Both the position numbers and the translations under genes were made by a program. A stretch of DNA of 64,000 bases from Limnanthes douglasii subsp. nivea (Eukaryota; Streptophyta; Magnoliopsida; Brassicales; Limnanthaceae): positions 56,192,742 to 56,256,741 of the forward strand of contig JAUPFV010000005.1 of the NCBI GenBank assembly GCA_036936605.1, given 5' to 3'. Of the stretch, positions 1 through 12,716 are shown piece by piece. Numbering within the stretch: position 1 is the first letter of the stretch; every line of letters begins with the position of its first letter. The notes under the pieces were generated by a model. That model was not told the DNA's origin, made no database searches, and saw only the letters and a list, made by a program, of their open reading frames with translations.

Positions 1-900
1 ATATTACTAAACTTAAATAAACATACATATTAAATATAATGTCAAAATTTCATCTTATTTACGTACCTTCAAACAAACTTAAATTATTTCATTAAAAACA
101 TAAACTTTTAATTATATTACTTTATTGTTATAGTTAATTAATACAATTCTAAGTAAAATATTTAAATATTTTTTTAATATACAAATGCATTAATTTTAAA
201 AAGAGAATAAAAACTGTTGATTACAATTTTCTTGGCCATAAATCTGTAGCGAATATCATAGAGAATGCAGTTAGATACCGTCTATAGACCACAGAGCCAA
301 CGACTCTTGCATTTAGTTTTATCCAAATATGACATACTATAATACAGAAGCAGACAAACGAAAAATGGTCAACACAATTCTTCCTAAGTTTCCAAGAGTT
401 GACCACGAAAAGCACATTAGGTCAATCCGTACTTGGAAGGAGAAACCCAAAATTTTGGCTGAAAAGTGCCGAGATGTTGCGAGAAATTTCATTAGAAAAA
501 AAATATCATTTATGGATTCTGTAAAATTATTGCAAGAACATAGTCGAGGGTAGGGGTGTATAATCCCCAACACATGAGCTTGTCCCGTGTGGAAATATTA
601 CCAAAAAATAACAAGTCATAAGATAATTGAGTGACGATGAATATTATATTTATTCTACATGAGACCAACCCATCCTAAATAGAGAGCACACTAGTGTATG
701 GTATGATAAGTTTCTTTGATGGTAAACTTATTATTTTACGTCCTTAAGATCCAACAGTAGATGTGTTCATGGTTTGCAGATTGAGGAGGAAGCTCACAAA
801 TGAGATTGTCAAGAATCTGAAGGTTAATATGATCGGTTCTACAAGTAAAAGATCATTTGCCCTTATTGATGATACATAAAACAATTAGATTACTGTTAAG
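1..900. other. AT-rich intergenic DNA, no gene recognised
   Basis: Very AT-rich at the start. A 74-codon ORF at 329-553 (+) and its antisense shadows show no recognisable domain, no promoter signals and no repeat structure that I can support. Nothing further is called. Confidence 0.5.
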
Positions 901-3340
901 TATAGATCACGAGTAATATTTATCCTAAATCGGGTGACAATAGAGGTAGGAACCAGTCACGAAACGCATCAGAGAGAGTTAGATTCCCCGTCTCCCACCA
1001 AACCTTTGTATAAATTAATAGCAAGTGACATGAGGCAAATGATATTTCTTCGTGCACATGAAAATGATAAGCCAAAAGGTTCTTTTTTTGCAATTTTAAT
1101 CCAATCACACTAAGGTTATAATTGTTTTTTCCAAGTAACAATAAACTACAAGTGTTTAGAGACTATCGTCTGATTCCAGATATTTAAATATAGTGTCAAA
1201 CAACCTCTCTCAAATGTTAGCAAAATAAAATTTGACAACGTGACCTTTGCACCTGAGATTTGCATCTCGTGACCAGAACAAAGGAAATGAAAAAGGGATT
1301 GTGCAAGATTTTTCAGTATCCTGATAGTGAAGATGAAAACGAAAGAGCAGTAAACTTTCAACATAAAAAACATACTTCATTAACTAGAGTTTCCCAATGT
1401 GTCAGAGATATTTTGATGTCCAAACCCTGATAGAGGGAGGTAACTTTATCAGTAAGGGGTTTCGTACTCCCCAAAAAATAATTTATTAGTGATAAAGAGA
1501 ACACCAAGGTAACAACATGTAGTGTTGTGATATCATAACCTAGAATGTTAATTGTGGAATCCCACAAATTCGTTCTATCACTAGAAAGAAAGATGTGCCT
1601 TTTATGACGGCTGCCTTGGAGGTCCAAAAAAGGTAAAATTCATTAAAACTTCACTAATTAACTTTAGAGAATGGGTGTGAGTCAAAAATAAGATTATAAG
1701 AGCGTCTGCAAAGTAAAGATTAATGATTTTAAGATGGTGGCACTTTTATTGGAATTTGTAATTTTTATCGTAATTTCTTTATTTAAGAAAACTAGATCAT
1801 ACTTTCATAATAAGAACTAATATAAAAAATTTATCTTTGTGCCTTATACTCTTTCATCCATGGAAAGAGATGAGGTGGATCTGCATAGAAGCGAGTGGAG
1901 ATCCACTAGATGATCCATGATATCATTTTGTCTTAGAATTCCATAACCAGTAGGATGTCGATGATAAAGTTCTAATGAACATTATTAGAGGCCTTCATAA
2001 GGTATATTTACGATTAGTTTGGTAGCTCTTAAGAAGTTCATGAGATAGAAGGTTGTTGTCATAGCTACTTTGGCTAGAGATATTGTCGATTGCGATTTAT
2101 CAATAAGAGAAGGTAAGAGATTTTTAATTCTATTGGTATGCATTAAGTTGTAGTTAATATTGCAACATATAATTGGTCTGAAGTCCATTGTTGAGGAAAG
2201 GGTGTCAAACTTTAAAATGAGGGAATTCTGATCTTTATTCCAAGAAATGTTAAGTAAATACCACTAATTTCCAAAATAGTCTATGAGGTTTTTGAAAAAT
2301 TCAGAGTTGTATATATTTGGTCCCGAGGCTTTATTGTTATCAATACTAAATATGGAAATTTTAATTACCACATTTATAACAGAGCATATCATATTGGTTT
2401 TATTTATAGGGTTGAGTTTATATTATTGAGGTTTGTGACACGAGAAAGCCCTAGGTATCCCGGTTTGCGATGAAAACCGGGGAGGTTAGAGAAATATTTG
2501 ATGTAATCATTTTCCACTTCTAAAAGGGTACTGATCGGAATCCCAATGTTTTTGTTTTGAAGAAACTCTTGTTGCGAGTGATATAATTTTTTAATTAAAG
2601 AAGAAGTGGGTATTACGGTCTCCATGTTTAAGCCCAAATAATTGTTATTTAAAAAAACAATTTGTCATCCCGAAGAGTAAAACTAAAAGATTTGAAGACT
2701 TCAATTTCACCAAACTCAAGTTTTGGTTTAAAGGGTCATTGAAGAGTTTAGTTTAGAAACTGAGAAGGTCATTTTTAAAAAAAACAAAGACACATATACT
2801 GATATCACTAAAATCATAACAATTAAGGTCGTGGAGGTCCTTTTAGAGGAGAGTCAAATTAGTAGTAATAATGGACAATGAGTGCTTGCGATATGAAAGT
2901 TCCGACTTATGGAACTGGTGTTAGTAAAGTTGGGATGCACATATCACATATTAAAAAACATAATAATTTTTTGATACAAGGTTGAGGGGTACCCATATTA
3001 ATAATTATGATGGTGTGGTGTGGAAGGGGCCATCTTATTCATTGTTAACTAAAACACAATCAACTTTGAAGGAAATGAGGTTGCATGGTTGTTTATTAGA
3101 CTAGAAGTATTAAAAACTAGTAGAATATAGATCGTTGAGTTTATAGTGAAAGCTGTAGTTATTAAATTCCTTATTGGAGGATTTCTAGAGGTCAAAGGAT
3201 CGCAGCTTATCCTTCGACTTAAAAATATAATTGAAGTCATTGAAGACGATCTAAGGGCTATCTCAACTGGGGCAAGAAATGTAAATTGGGTCTGAACATA
3301 AGGGGATACAGCCACAGGCCTCGTTGAAGGCATAAATAAC
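900..3340 (-). mobile_element. Decayed L1-type LINE ORF2 (endonuclease to RT C-terminus)
   Basis: Read on the minus strand, successive broken frames follow the order of a plant L1 ORF2. Around 3080 an endonuclease-like piece (VDCVLVNNE) is seen. At 2637-2404 is the linker between endonuclease and RT (NKNIGIPISTLLEVENDYIKYFSNLPG pattern of the 'E..Y.KYF.LLG' type). At 2188-1985 is the RT start (DFRPIICCNINYN, then NRIKNLLPSLIDKSQS). At 1627-1358 is the part beyond the catalytic loop (PLTDKV, LTHWETLVNEV), and at 1373-1146 the C-terminal region (FLCSGHEMQISGAKV, then LNIWNQTIVSKHL). The catalytic FADD box was not found. Many stops and frameshifts make it non-functional. Outer ends and target duplications were not found, so the limits are approximate. 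Confidence 0.72.
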
Positions 3341-3698
3341 AGACAAGAGGAAATATGTAGGGGAGTTAAGACATTTTATGTTGCAATTTAGGAATTGAGG
3401 AGATAATAAAAAAATCATAAAGAGAAAGCACACTCATATTTTAGGCGATCCAAAATCTACTTAAAAGGTGGAAAGAATATATAGTTTTAAAGTTCCAAAA
3501 TATGACCATTATTTTTATAATTTATTACACGTTAGGCACATATATCTAGTTTCTATAAAATAAATAGGGATACATCATTGTTAAGAATTAATTTAAAAAT
3601 ATATTTTGGTTGTATCGGGTCATTTAACCTATGAACATTCCAAGAAACAATTATCATTTATGAAGAAGACTTATAGTGAGGTCTACATTCAGACCTCT

Positions 3699-4154
3699 TT
3701 ATATGGTCCACGTGATAACTGGTGTTGTGGTACCTTTAGGAACAAGTTTTATATGGATGGTTCTAACAGTAATAGAGATATGAGACCATGATAGCAATAT
3801 GACATATATGTTTAACCTTAGAATTTCTTTCACTAGAATCGTTAAATAAACCAAGAATATTATATCGGGTTTATCAACGTCACTTGATTGTCCAAACAAT
3901 TCACAAATACCATCATGCACTTTTGATTGGATAATTGGATGCATTAACATCATTGTTAGGATCCACTCAATTAAAACTACTGAAGTGTTTGTTCTTCTAA
4001 TTATCATTTTTTTAAACAATAACCATATCGGATTCAGATAAATGAACACGACAATGAAGAGAAAGGAAAACATTAACAAAACCCCAATATATACCTTCGA
4101 CGAAAGAAGTGAAGGATAAGCTAGTAAGATTTGAGCTAAACTAATTGTTGACAT
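3699..4154 (-). pseudogene. Cytochrome P450 fragment, CYP78A-like
   Basis: A 151-codon frame whose residues about 55-151 resemble the I-helix to beta-sheet part of plant CYP78A monooxygenases. It has LIEWILTMMLMHP after a degenerate oxygen-binding helix, QSKVHDGICELFGQS, VDKPDIIFLVYLTILVKEIL (the KEILRL box carrying the ExxR motif, seen as KEILRLN), then LLSWSHISIT and LVPKGTT. In the family these are followed by the PERF region and the haem-binding cysteine loop. Here the frame stops right after TTTPVITWTI and no haem loop is found, so it cannot make a working enzyme. The sequence upstream of the I-helix does not look like a P450. It is either a decayed gene copy or a fragment captured by a transposon. 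The family is fairly sure; the subfamily is my reading of the motif wording. Confidence 0.68.
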
Positions 4155-4639
4155 TTGATTGGATATCTGGATTAAATATCATCCTTGCTAAAAAAATTAT
4201 TAAATAGGTTCGTATAAATATCATTTCCCAAAAAATAATAAAAACATTGAAATTGGATAATTTACCGGACCATCAAGTGAAAGCAAAACAACAATGAAAA
4301 TCGGTATATAGTTTCGAGAGAGGAAGAGAAAGAGATGTGACGGGGTATGATTTAGGGATGGAAGGGTTAGTAAAACTAAAAAGCTTATGCATGTAAATAA
4401 CACGACCATGACCCATTCTCCATTTACATAGAAAAAAAGATCTTATAAAGTGGGTAGTTTTGGTGGAGAAATCAACAAAATGTCTTATCAAATTACCTCT
4501 CGGTGAGACCATTTATTTAAAAACCTACCAAACGAATTAGTCATTTGATCAAAATTGAATGGTTCCGATTCATTATAGGTTTTTTTACTGTGCATAATAT
4601 AAAGAGAGAATACACCACATAACCAAAAGTAATGGAAAT

Positions 4640-4860
4640 CATCAGTGATAACTATTGGGCTCGATGCGAGTCACATATCAAAGACGAATGAGACAATGAG
4701 AAACATTGTGCTAGCGCACAAAGGTTTGTAAGACAAGACACACCAACACAAATGAAAATCCGTGGTGGCCATTGCGGTCACGGTGCAAGTCACGTAACAT
4801 AGAGAAGGAAAAAAGAAACATGGTTGTGGTGCACTAGGGTTTGTAATGTTATACTAGAGA
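4640..4860. repeat. Imperfect tandem duplication, about 130 bp
   Basis: Two adjacent segments share the order 'cg(r)tgc(g/a)agtcac ... gagaaacat(t/g)gtg ... gcac(a/t)a(a/g)GGTTTGTAA'. The first copy is around 4665-4730 and the second around 4780-4840. They look like a diverged head-to-tail duplication. No coding potential is seen. Confidence 0.4.
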
Positions 4861-6740
4861 GACTTTACTTTTAGAGAGAGAACATTAACGTGACACAAGA
4901 AAACTTTACTTTAGTATGTCATAGTAATATATTCTATTAGGTTTGATAATTAAGTATTTTAATACTTACCATTATTCGATAATATTTGTATGTTTGTAGA
5001 AATCCACAACACACTCTATAACATATTATATGAATTTTATTTGACACACATTTATTTGTCTCATAACGACTCTTAATCCTAAATCCAACCTTTTTGAATA
5101 TTATTTATATGATTAGTATGTCCATTTGGAATTCATATTCATACATACATATATATATATATATATAACCAATCAATTTACTTAATCATAATTATAACGA
5201 TTACTATTTGATTTATCTTTTGCCTCTGCATTTAAATTTTTATACATAAAATAAGATACATTATGCTTTCAATTTTAATTTTACAATAGTGTAAAACTTA
5301 TCATATTTTGTCAAAACGTTTAACACTAGTAACTTTAAACCAATATTTACTTGTGACAAAACAAGGATGGTTTATCTTTGACTTCATTCTAGATTATAGA
5401 CGTATGCTTATCCTTTTAATAACTATTTTCCTATAAATTTAAACTCTCATAAATGAGTATACCATTTTAAAATTCTTTTAGATATGATTCTTAGATTCTT
5501 TTATTTACTTTAGAAACACGTATACTTAATTTTATTAATAGTTTCATGATTTATAACTTCTATCCAGTAATGACCATCATTGTCATCTCATATAAAACTA
5601 ATGTTGATGTGTATTTTAGAACCTCTTTGTCTAACGACTTATTATTATCTATTAGAAATTCGGTATCTGAGTGGTTATTATAGTTAAACTTAAATAACAC
5701 CATCAGTAAAGTTCTTATTTTCAAAGTTTTAGCCACATATTTGTAGATATTGAATATAAAAATGCTCGAGGTACCAACTTGCTAAAATGATATGGTAAGT
5801 TCATAATAAAATATGTATATGACACCAATATGATTTCTCTTAAATATTTTGTCTTATATATTTATGTTTTCGCATAATATGTCTAGACTTTCCATTGTAG
5901 ATATTTTTGTAGGCTATACATAATGTTTTTTTATTATCATAATATAGTTGGATTATTATTTTTTCTTAGAGAATTGTATCGTAATTTCATCAATATGTCT
6001 CTCGGCTATTTTACTTCTTTTCATTTAATAGTGAAGACTATGAACTCCGTTTAATATTCGAGTGAAATATACATGTTTATTTTGTTGAAACTTAAAAATA
6101 ATGATATTTTTAAATGTAAACACTCACTTCGTATTCGATTTGTTATATGATAGACTAGTGATCCATCAAACATAAGTACATCCCTCAAGTACCCTAGAAA
6201 ATTGAATATTAAATACACTTTTTTTTAATCTTTTCAAGTATCCAATAACCCTTCAAATACACTCTACTTGTTGAACTTGAAGCAAAATATTCATCCATAC
6301 ACATAAAACCGCATACATGACTTTTTATAACATTATCATATTCCAATTAAGCAACCACTCATTCATGATTTGTTCTAATTTTATACTTTGATAAAATTAT
6401 ATATTTGCGTGAAATTTTATATATGACTTATGAATCCTTACAATTGCGAAATAAATGAATTATATTGGTATATAATTGTATTGTTAATACATCAAGTATA
6501 AATTTCATATATATATATATAGAGAGAGCTATAAACAACACAAAAAATGGTGGAATACCTATGTTAAATGATAATATAAATACATAAAAACAATATTCAT
6601 TGACTATATATACTAATATCCTCTCTCAAACTTGTGATAATATAGTGAGAAACATTAAGAGTTTTCTAAATTAGAACTTATGTGTGCCTTTGTGAAGAAA
6701 TTTGAAAGTTACCTTCAAACTTCAATAAAACAATTAATTA
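4861..6740. other. AT-rich non-coding stretch with AT microsatellites
   Basis: No gene recognised. It holds a (TA)n run at about 5147-5166 and a mixed (TA)n(GA)n run at about 6510-6527. Short fragments around 6600-6720 vaguely resemble the end of a copia-type retrotransposon on the minus strand, but not well enough to annotate. Confidence 0.5.
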
Positions 6741-6744
6741 ATTT

Positions 6745-7300
6745 TAGAGTGGTCATTCAGTGGGGTGAACCAGACAATCAAACTAGGCCACCCAATGCCC
6801 TTTATAGGTATGCCACTTAACTGAGCTACCAGTCTAGCAGCCACTACTCAAATCCCATAATAGGTAGATCGCTCAACTGAGCGATCCAACCTAGCAAGCC
6901 AAACTGCCTAAGTCCTATTAAAGGAAGTTTGCTCAATTGAGTGATCTGACTTAGCAAGACAAATAACTCAATGCCCTTTATAAGTAGGTCATTGAGTTGA
7001 ACGATCCATACAAATAACCCTAAATAATTAGGGCCCGTTACAGACATGTGAGTCAGTTGAACGTCTCAATATATGAGCCAAACTACCTAAGGCCTGGTAT
7101 AGGTAGGTCGCTCAACAAGTGACCCAACCTAGCAAGACATATTACCTAAAACTCATTAAAAATAATTTGACCAACTAACCTACCTAACCTAGCAGACAAG
7201 AAACCAAATCTTTATTCATAGGCACACTGGTAAGCTAAACAACTCAGCCTAGCAAGTAAAGTTGTCATACCTGGCCCGGAAGGAGATTGTGCTACCAACC
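6745..7300. repeat. Minisatellite, about nine 60-bp units
   Basis: Units recur about every 60 bp and are recognised by 'TAGGTAGGTCGCTCAACTGA', then 'CCAACCTAGCAAG', then 'CTAA..CC..TTATA'. Clear units start near 6802, 6860, 6920, 6980, 7040, 7100 and 7159, with diverged units at both ends. Because 60 is a multiple of three, one minus-strand frame stays open over about three units and reads as 20-residue repeats. I regard that as a by-product, not a gene. Tandem arrays like this are common in the untranslated parts of plant LTR retrotransposons, but no LTR was found around this one. Confidence 0.75.
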
Positions 7301-8400
7301 AACCTGATTGAGACATATTAACACCTAAGTTCTTGCTTGCAATGAAGTTTATATACTGAGCAACTCTTCATCAGCTGAGCAAACTTTTAGGGTATCCTTT
7401 CCTACTAACGACTTGTCCATCCATGGATCAAATGCCATGGACTTAGCGAACCAGGCTCGCGTTATTCAAGAATATCACCCTTCTAGCGTTGGAATAATGG
7501 TATGTGGTATGTACCTGATACAATATGGAAGTCGTACATGACACTGTAAAAATCAACAAGGGCGTCTGAAAAAACGGAAGGAATAAAAGACATATGACCT
7601 AGGACAGTATACTTAAAAACTACTTTAAAATGAGAATATTTAGTAGAAAGTATGTAAGTGAAAATCTAGAGTGAATAGGGAAAAACAAAGTATCACTCAA
7701 AGTATCAAATAATTTCAAGTGTTCTTATTACCAATGTGTATTGTTCTTACTTTATAATTAGTTCACAATACATACCTAGACAACAAGACAAACCGATAAG
7801 CTGCAGACATATATTTCATCATCATATGAGACCAAACTATTATCTAAAGAACTGTCATCCTCATTTGGTACATATAAATTCCAATGATATTTTAACTTTG
7901 GTGTAGTGCACATTCAAATCAAGATATGAAAGTCTAGAAATCTTGAGAGCATTTTTTAGAAAAATTAAATTGTTTCAGATTTTTACCTCTCCGTAACTTA
8001 CAATGTTACCATTTATGACAAATAAATTATCTCAATAAAATAAAAACAAGAAATTACATCTTGATCATGCCGAATATCATTGGAGTTGAATGATTCATTA
8101 AGACTGATATATCATACTCTCTTAAAACATTTTCATAATGTACTAGGTTCCTCTTTAGAGTAATAATAACGAAATCTTTTTGGTATAATCATTAAAATGT
8201 ATCCCGAAACACTTTTTTCATTTGAGATGATCGATTTAAATAGTTATGACTAAAAAATTTATATATTATTTTTATTAAAAAGGTCATATAATATGTCGTT
8301 ATTACTTTTTTTAAAGATAAAAGAAAAAATTATTATAATGAAAGACCCAATCAAAAGGTTAACAAAGATAAATGACTAAAACCTAAACCAATTTATTTTA
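7301..8400. other. Non-coding stretch, nothing recognised
   Basis: No ORF with recognisable content, no terminal repeats and no target duplications were seen. The first 300 bp may be debris of the element that carried the 60-bp array. Confidence 0.4.
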
Positions 8401-9320
8401 GTTGAAGCGACGCCAAAGAAAATTTTAATTTCCCTCCACCTGAAGCAAGACTAGAGAGAGCAGCCCTCTAGTAATTGATGATGTTCAGTTTCAGCTCCCA
8501 TTTTTATTAGAGAAGAGATTCCAATCTCTTCAATTGATTTGGAAAAGTCTATAAAACTAGGTATAAGGAGCTCGAGATTGTGCTTCATCCGATATCGATT
8601 GTCATCTGTATCTTCATTGAATCTCGTTGAATTTGGTTCCAACTAGCATGAAGCATCCTTCTCTCTTTTGAGCATCACTTTTCAGCATAGAGAAGTCTTT
8701 ATCATCTTCTACTACTTGGTCTTCCCTTCTACTTCCATCCTCAAAGAAACAGAGAGTAACAAATAGCTATTGATGCAGCTCTTGTTCAAGATTTCCTGAA
8801 AATCAGAGAAGGTAAGTCATTACTCGACTCTAATATAGCCTATCTGAAGGCTTTCCAAGAATGTGATTGCTTCTAACTGAGGTGGAGCTTTGAGTTTTTT
8901 GTAATCGATTTTCATTTTACATCTCAGAGTCCATCGAGCCAGCCAGTGTGTTGCTCGCTTTTGCTCTTTGAAGATGTGATGAAGAATCATGTTATTAGTT
9001 AATAGAGATATTATGGTATGAAGAATTGGTTCTAAATGATTAGGATAATGTCCGGTCGAAATGAGAGATACTAAGATTTCAGAGTCTGTATCAATGTCTA
9101 TTTCCCTTAATCCTTTGATCTTGCATATTAGTAGGCCGTCATGGAGAGCTCGGGCTTCTTCTTTAATAGGAGAGAGCATTCCATAGTTGTTCTCATAACC
9201 ATAAACAATAGTCCCCTGAATATCTCAAATGACAGCTGCTCCGCTTGACTCTCCGGATGCAAAACAGTAAACATCAGAGTTGAGCCCGTAATTACCAAAA
9301 AAATGGAAAAATCCAAAAAA
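8400..9320 (-). mobile_element. LINE remnant: ORF2 RNase H domain and 3' tail
   Basis: The minus strand encodes an RNase H-like domain of the type found at the C-terminus of plant LINE ORF2. It contains a glycine-rich GESSGAAVI start, one stop codon (probably a former Arg codon CGA, now TGA), DIQGTIVYGYEN, then EEARALHDGLLICK (catalytic Glu), IDIDTDSEILV (catalytic Asp), and a C-terminal THWLARW ... ITFLESLQIGYI. The frame from 9179 to 8820 is open. The same C-terminal wording (SDWIAKW ... FLEGLGLGYI) occurs in the LINE at 36-40.7 kb, so both belong to the RNase H-bearing LINE group. No RT lies upstream, so this is a strongly 5'-truncated insertion. The 3' tail below 8820 is non-coding, and its end is not defined. 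Confidence 0.72.
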
Positions 9321-10500
9321 AATAAATTACTTTCTTCTTCGGCTTCAGATAAAACAATAAATAAAAAATTATACTAAACTAAAAACACTACTGCAAATCG
9401 AAAAAAGATAAAACGTATAAGTAGTAAAAAAAAACTGCTGTCAATTTCTAGTACCAATTCATAACAATACAGGTTAATATTTTATATATATTTTCAAATA
9501 AAATAAGATTGCGTAAACAGAACTCGTGAATTCATTATATTTGAATGTTTATTTAATTATGTTACCTAATACATCATCAAATTTACTACTTTATCAAAAT
9601 TTGAATTATAAACAAAGTAACCCGCGAATCTAAATATATAATATACTAGTTCTAAGCAACGAATAATCTAATGCTTCTACTTTCAACGCTCACGCCACTG
9701 CATTTCCCATTTTCAATTGACATTATAAAACTACCTACGATTCTTATCTTGAATTAAACCAAATAGTAATATATATTAGAAAAGCTTTTCGAATTATCAA
9801 GAAAAAAGAATCGGTCAAGTAGTACGGTATCAGGAATAATTGATACAAAATTGCGATCAATATTGTTTTGGGTCCATGTTCGTTGTTTCTGCTTCCATCT
9901 TAAGCTTGTGATCGCTATCACTTTATCCCCTACCAAATTGGATATTATTTTCTTTCTTTTAGTTCAACATATGTTTTTTTTCCATTTAAGGTGATCTCGA
10001 TTTTCCAGTACCACCACTAGTGTCATTACTTTCTATATTTAAAAGCACTGCTTTCCAAAATTATTATAGAAAACAGAAAGAATATTTTTACAATATTAAT
10101 ATAAATTAACCGCACAAGTGAAGAATATTTTGATCGAAAATTTTAAGAATATAAATATATTTTAAAAAGGGACAAGGTTAGAAATTAAACACATTTTTAT
10201 AAATTTTATACTAGTGGATTTTATATCGTTTTTATATATTTTTCATCTAATTTTGGACAAATTTATCCCTTTAAGAAAACCTAGGTATAAAAGGCTTTGA
10301 TATATATTTTTTTAGTTTTCGTTAGGCATACACTGTGGAAAATAGGGTTTTTAGGTTTCGTTTTTAAAAGTTCGATTTTTGCATGATTTTAGGTGTTGTT
10401 TTGTTAGATTAGTGTTGTATTGTTGTTAGTTATGTTAGGACCTTTGTTTTTGTGTTTGATTTTGTTGCAAATGACCGTGTATTGATAATATTAAGATTTT
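9321..10500. other. AT-rich intergenic DNA, no gene recognised
   Basis: No coding region is supported. A 60-codon minus frame near 9754-9936 has no recognisable content. A weak match to a MULE terminus (GAAAACCTAGGTATAAAAGG) at about 10277-10297 could be the left end of the PMD/Ulp1 region, but no matching target duplication was found. Confidence 0.4.
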
Positions 10501-10504
10501 GGAT

Positions 10505-10680
10505 CTCGGTATGAGCTGGACGCACGATCGTGCGACCAGGATGATAGTTTGTCGCATATAACGAGGTTGGTAGTTTATTCGCATGCGACAGACATACTTA
10601 CCTTGTCGCATGTGACAGATAACTTAAGTTGTCTCATGCCACAAACATACTTAAGTTGTCTCATGCGACAGTTATACTTA
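10505..10680. repeat. GTCGC/GCGAC motif cluster upstream of the PMD gene
   Basis: About 175 bp contain at least seven copies or near-copies of a (T)GTCGCATGCGACA-type word: CGATCGTGCGACC, TTGTCGCATATAACG, TTCGCATGCGACAGACATAC, TTGTCGCATGTGACAG, TTGTCTCATGCCACAAACATAC and TTGTCTCATGCGACAG. Several are spaced about 30 bp apart and include TACTTA(A/C) linkers. The same word recurs in the array 3' of the gene, so the gene is bracketed by it. Confidence 0.75.
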
Positions 10681-10732
10681 CAACTCTTTTTTTCTTTCAC
10701 TAATATCTATTACTTTTATGTTGTTTTACAGG

Positions 10733-12716
10733 ATGGATCGTATCAAGAGCACCGTGAAAAATTCGTTTAAGAAGGGGCAAGCACGGGTGCTCGAGGCGCG
10801 ATTGGCACGTGAGGCAGAGGAAGTTAATGTTTCCCCTGAGCATGTGGAGGCACATCCCACCGAGGGACAAACTCCTGGTACTCGGACGAAACGACACCTC
10901 CGTCGACATCCAAGTGACGATGAGATTCGTATGGTTGCCGGTAGCACCAGTCCAGGTTCGTCTTCGCATGCACCTGACCTTTTGTACGTTGATGGCGAAG
11001 CAGATGCACCGGATGGACCGGAGGATATGGAGGGGCCGGAGTGGTGGGAGGCACCGGAGGGATCACATGCACGTTATGAGGACGATGCAGACGCACCCGA
11101 GGCCGAGGATCACGAGTTCTTGTCGGTGATGCCACACGTCCCGACTCTCTATCTCGATTACTCCCAACACGAGGCGTTTAGTGTCTACCACGGAGATGTA
11201 AGTTTTAATTCTCTAACTTTAATATATAATTTATTTATTATTTTATCAGGAACTAACGTGTTTGATACATATTGCAGGATATGGTCTCCTTGCGAGGCTT
11301 CACCATGTACGATAGTCTTCGTAGATGGGACTTCCAAAAGCAGAGCAGGGTACGAGAGAAAGTGATGAAGACTATATTTGGCCCTCTCGACGACACACTC
11401 TTCCGCTGGCAGACCAACCTCCATTTGGTTGAGGCATTCCTCTAGCGATGGCATGAGGAGACTTCTTCATTTTATTTTTCGTTCGGAGAGATGACTGTGA
11501 CTTTGGATGACATCCACGTCATCACTGGATTATCGGTCACAGGTATGGATTTTGATGTATTAGCATTCGACTCCGAGATTGAGCGGAGCAAGACTTATGC
11601 TAGCATGCTAGGTGTACAACAAGTAGATTTGAATAAAAATCTTAGGAATGCTAGTAAGGTGAATCTTGGTTGGTTGCGCAATACATTTACGGGTGACAAA
11701 TATAGTGATAGTAAGATCACACATGAGAGAGTAGATCATGCCACCCGTGCCTACATAATATTCTTGTTAGGTACCATCATTTGTGCCAACAAAACCGGCA
11801 ATAACATTCCTGTAGATTACCTCCAGTTCATGAACCAGTACCAGGGTATGAATAGGTTCAATTGGGGTCAGTTGGTATTAGCATAGTTGTACAACTCCCT
11901 TAGTCAGGGATCTTTGCATGGTACGGGGGGCATTTGCGGGTTCATAGGGATGCTCGAGGCGTGGATATTTTCCCACTTCATTCACTTTTGGGCTCTAATG
12001 TTTAGCGATTTTCAGCTAGTTATGCCCCATATGTGCCGACATGCGCCACAAAAGATCGACATTTCACAGGATGTGTGTAGGGATTTGAGACATGCACTAT
12101 TGACGTACACGGAGTCATATTTAAGTAATATTTGTTAATTGTAACGTTACGCATTTTTACTAATATAATTGTCTAACTTGTTAACTTATTTATTTACAGG
12201 TCATTTTTCTTCCCTACATGTACGTACGGGACTATCATCCATCCGAGAACGTTAGTTGGGTTGAGTTGACGCTTAAGGAGTTCGAAATCATTATTCCATA
12301 CTAGTGTGATCGTGTCACTTGACAGATGGGCTTTACACAGCTCATTCCGAAAGATATACGTCCTCCTACATCCAAAAAAGCAGGAAAGAACACTGCTAAC
12401 AGATACGTTTGGGATACTCACTTGTGGCGGGATTGAGAGTACCATCGTTACATCCCAGTTGGACCGGCGTACCATGGTGGGGGAGAGAGTAGCGATGCGA
12501 TGTACTAAGTTTGGGTGAAGAAGAAGCTATGGTATATCGTCAGTAGCTCTGGTCCAGCTGGAGGTCATCAGCTGCAACCATAGGGTGGTGTTGACTACAC
12601 AGGATACGACCAGATCGCACAGTATGCTCCATCCATACTGACGCTGGAGTATGACGATCTATTACAGATCGCCCTTCACATGTGCAGGATTGTTGAGCGA
12701 TACAAACATCATTGAT
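10733..12716 (+). pseudogene. Plant mobile domain (PMD, MAIN/MAIL-type) gene of a transposon, broken
   Basis: Exon 1 (10733-11197) starts MDRIKSTVKNSFKKGQ and encodes an acidic, low-complexity leader. A GT-AG intron (11198-11277) follows. Exon 2 (11278-12124) encodes the plant mobile domain: FTMYDSLRRWDF, HLVEAFL, then the hallmark TVTLDDIHVITGLSVTG, NLGWLRNTF, RAYIIFLLGTIIC and WGQLVLA. Exon 3 (from 12200) continues with VIFLPYMYVRDY, then QMGFTQLIPKDIRPP, and ends in EYDDLLQIALHMCRIVERY. PMD proteins occur as silencing-related host proteins (MAIN, MAIL1) and as passengers in transposons. The motif clusters on both sides argue for a transposon gene here. In-frame stops at 11443-11445 (TAG), 11884-11886 (TAG, probably from Trp TGG) and 12302-12304 (TAG), plus others in exon 3, make it a pseudogene. 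Its orientation is convergent with the Ulp1-type gene at 14.7-18.3 kb. Confidence 0.8.

Noticed and set aside
329..573. Paired ORFs of 74 and 78 codons near the window start
   Set aside because: No domain, no context and no sign of splicing; length is within chance expectation.
6600..6720. End of a copia element with polypurine tract (minus strand)
   Set aside because: CAAGTTTGAGAGAGGATATT resembles a copia PPT/LTR start, but no pol motifs or second LTR could be shown.
10270..10300. Left terminus of the PMD/Ulp1 MULE
   Set aside because: GAAAACCTAGGTATAAAAGG only loosely fits the terminus at 19534 and the flanking bases do not match TGTTTAATA.
10809..11135. Overlapping 70-110-codon ORFs in both strands over PMD exon 1
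   Set aside because: Shadows of the GC-richer exon 1. Only the 10733 frame joins the plant mobile domain across a GT-AG intron.
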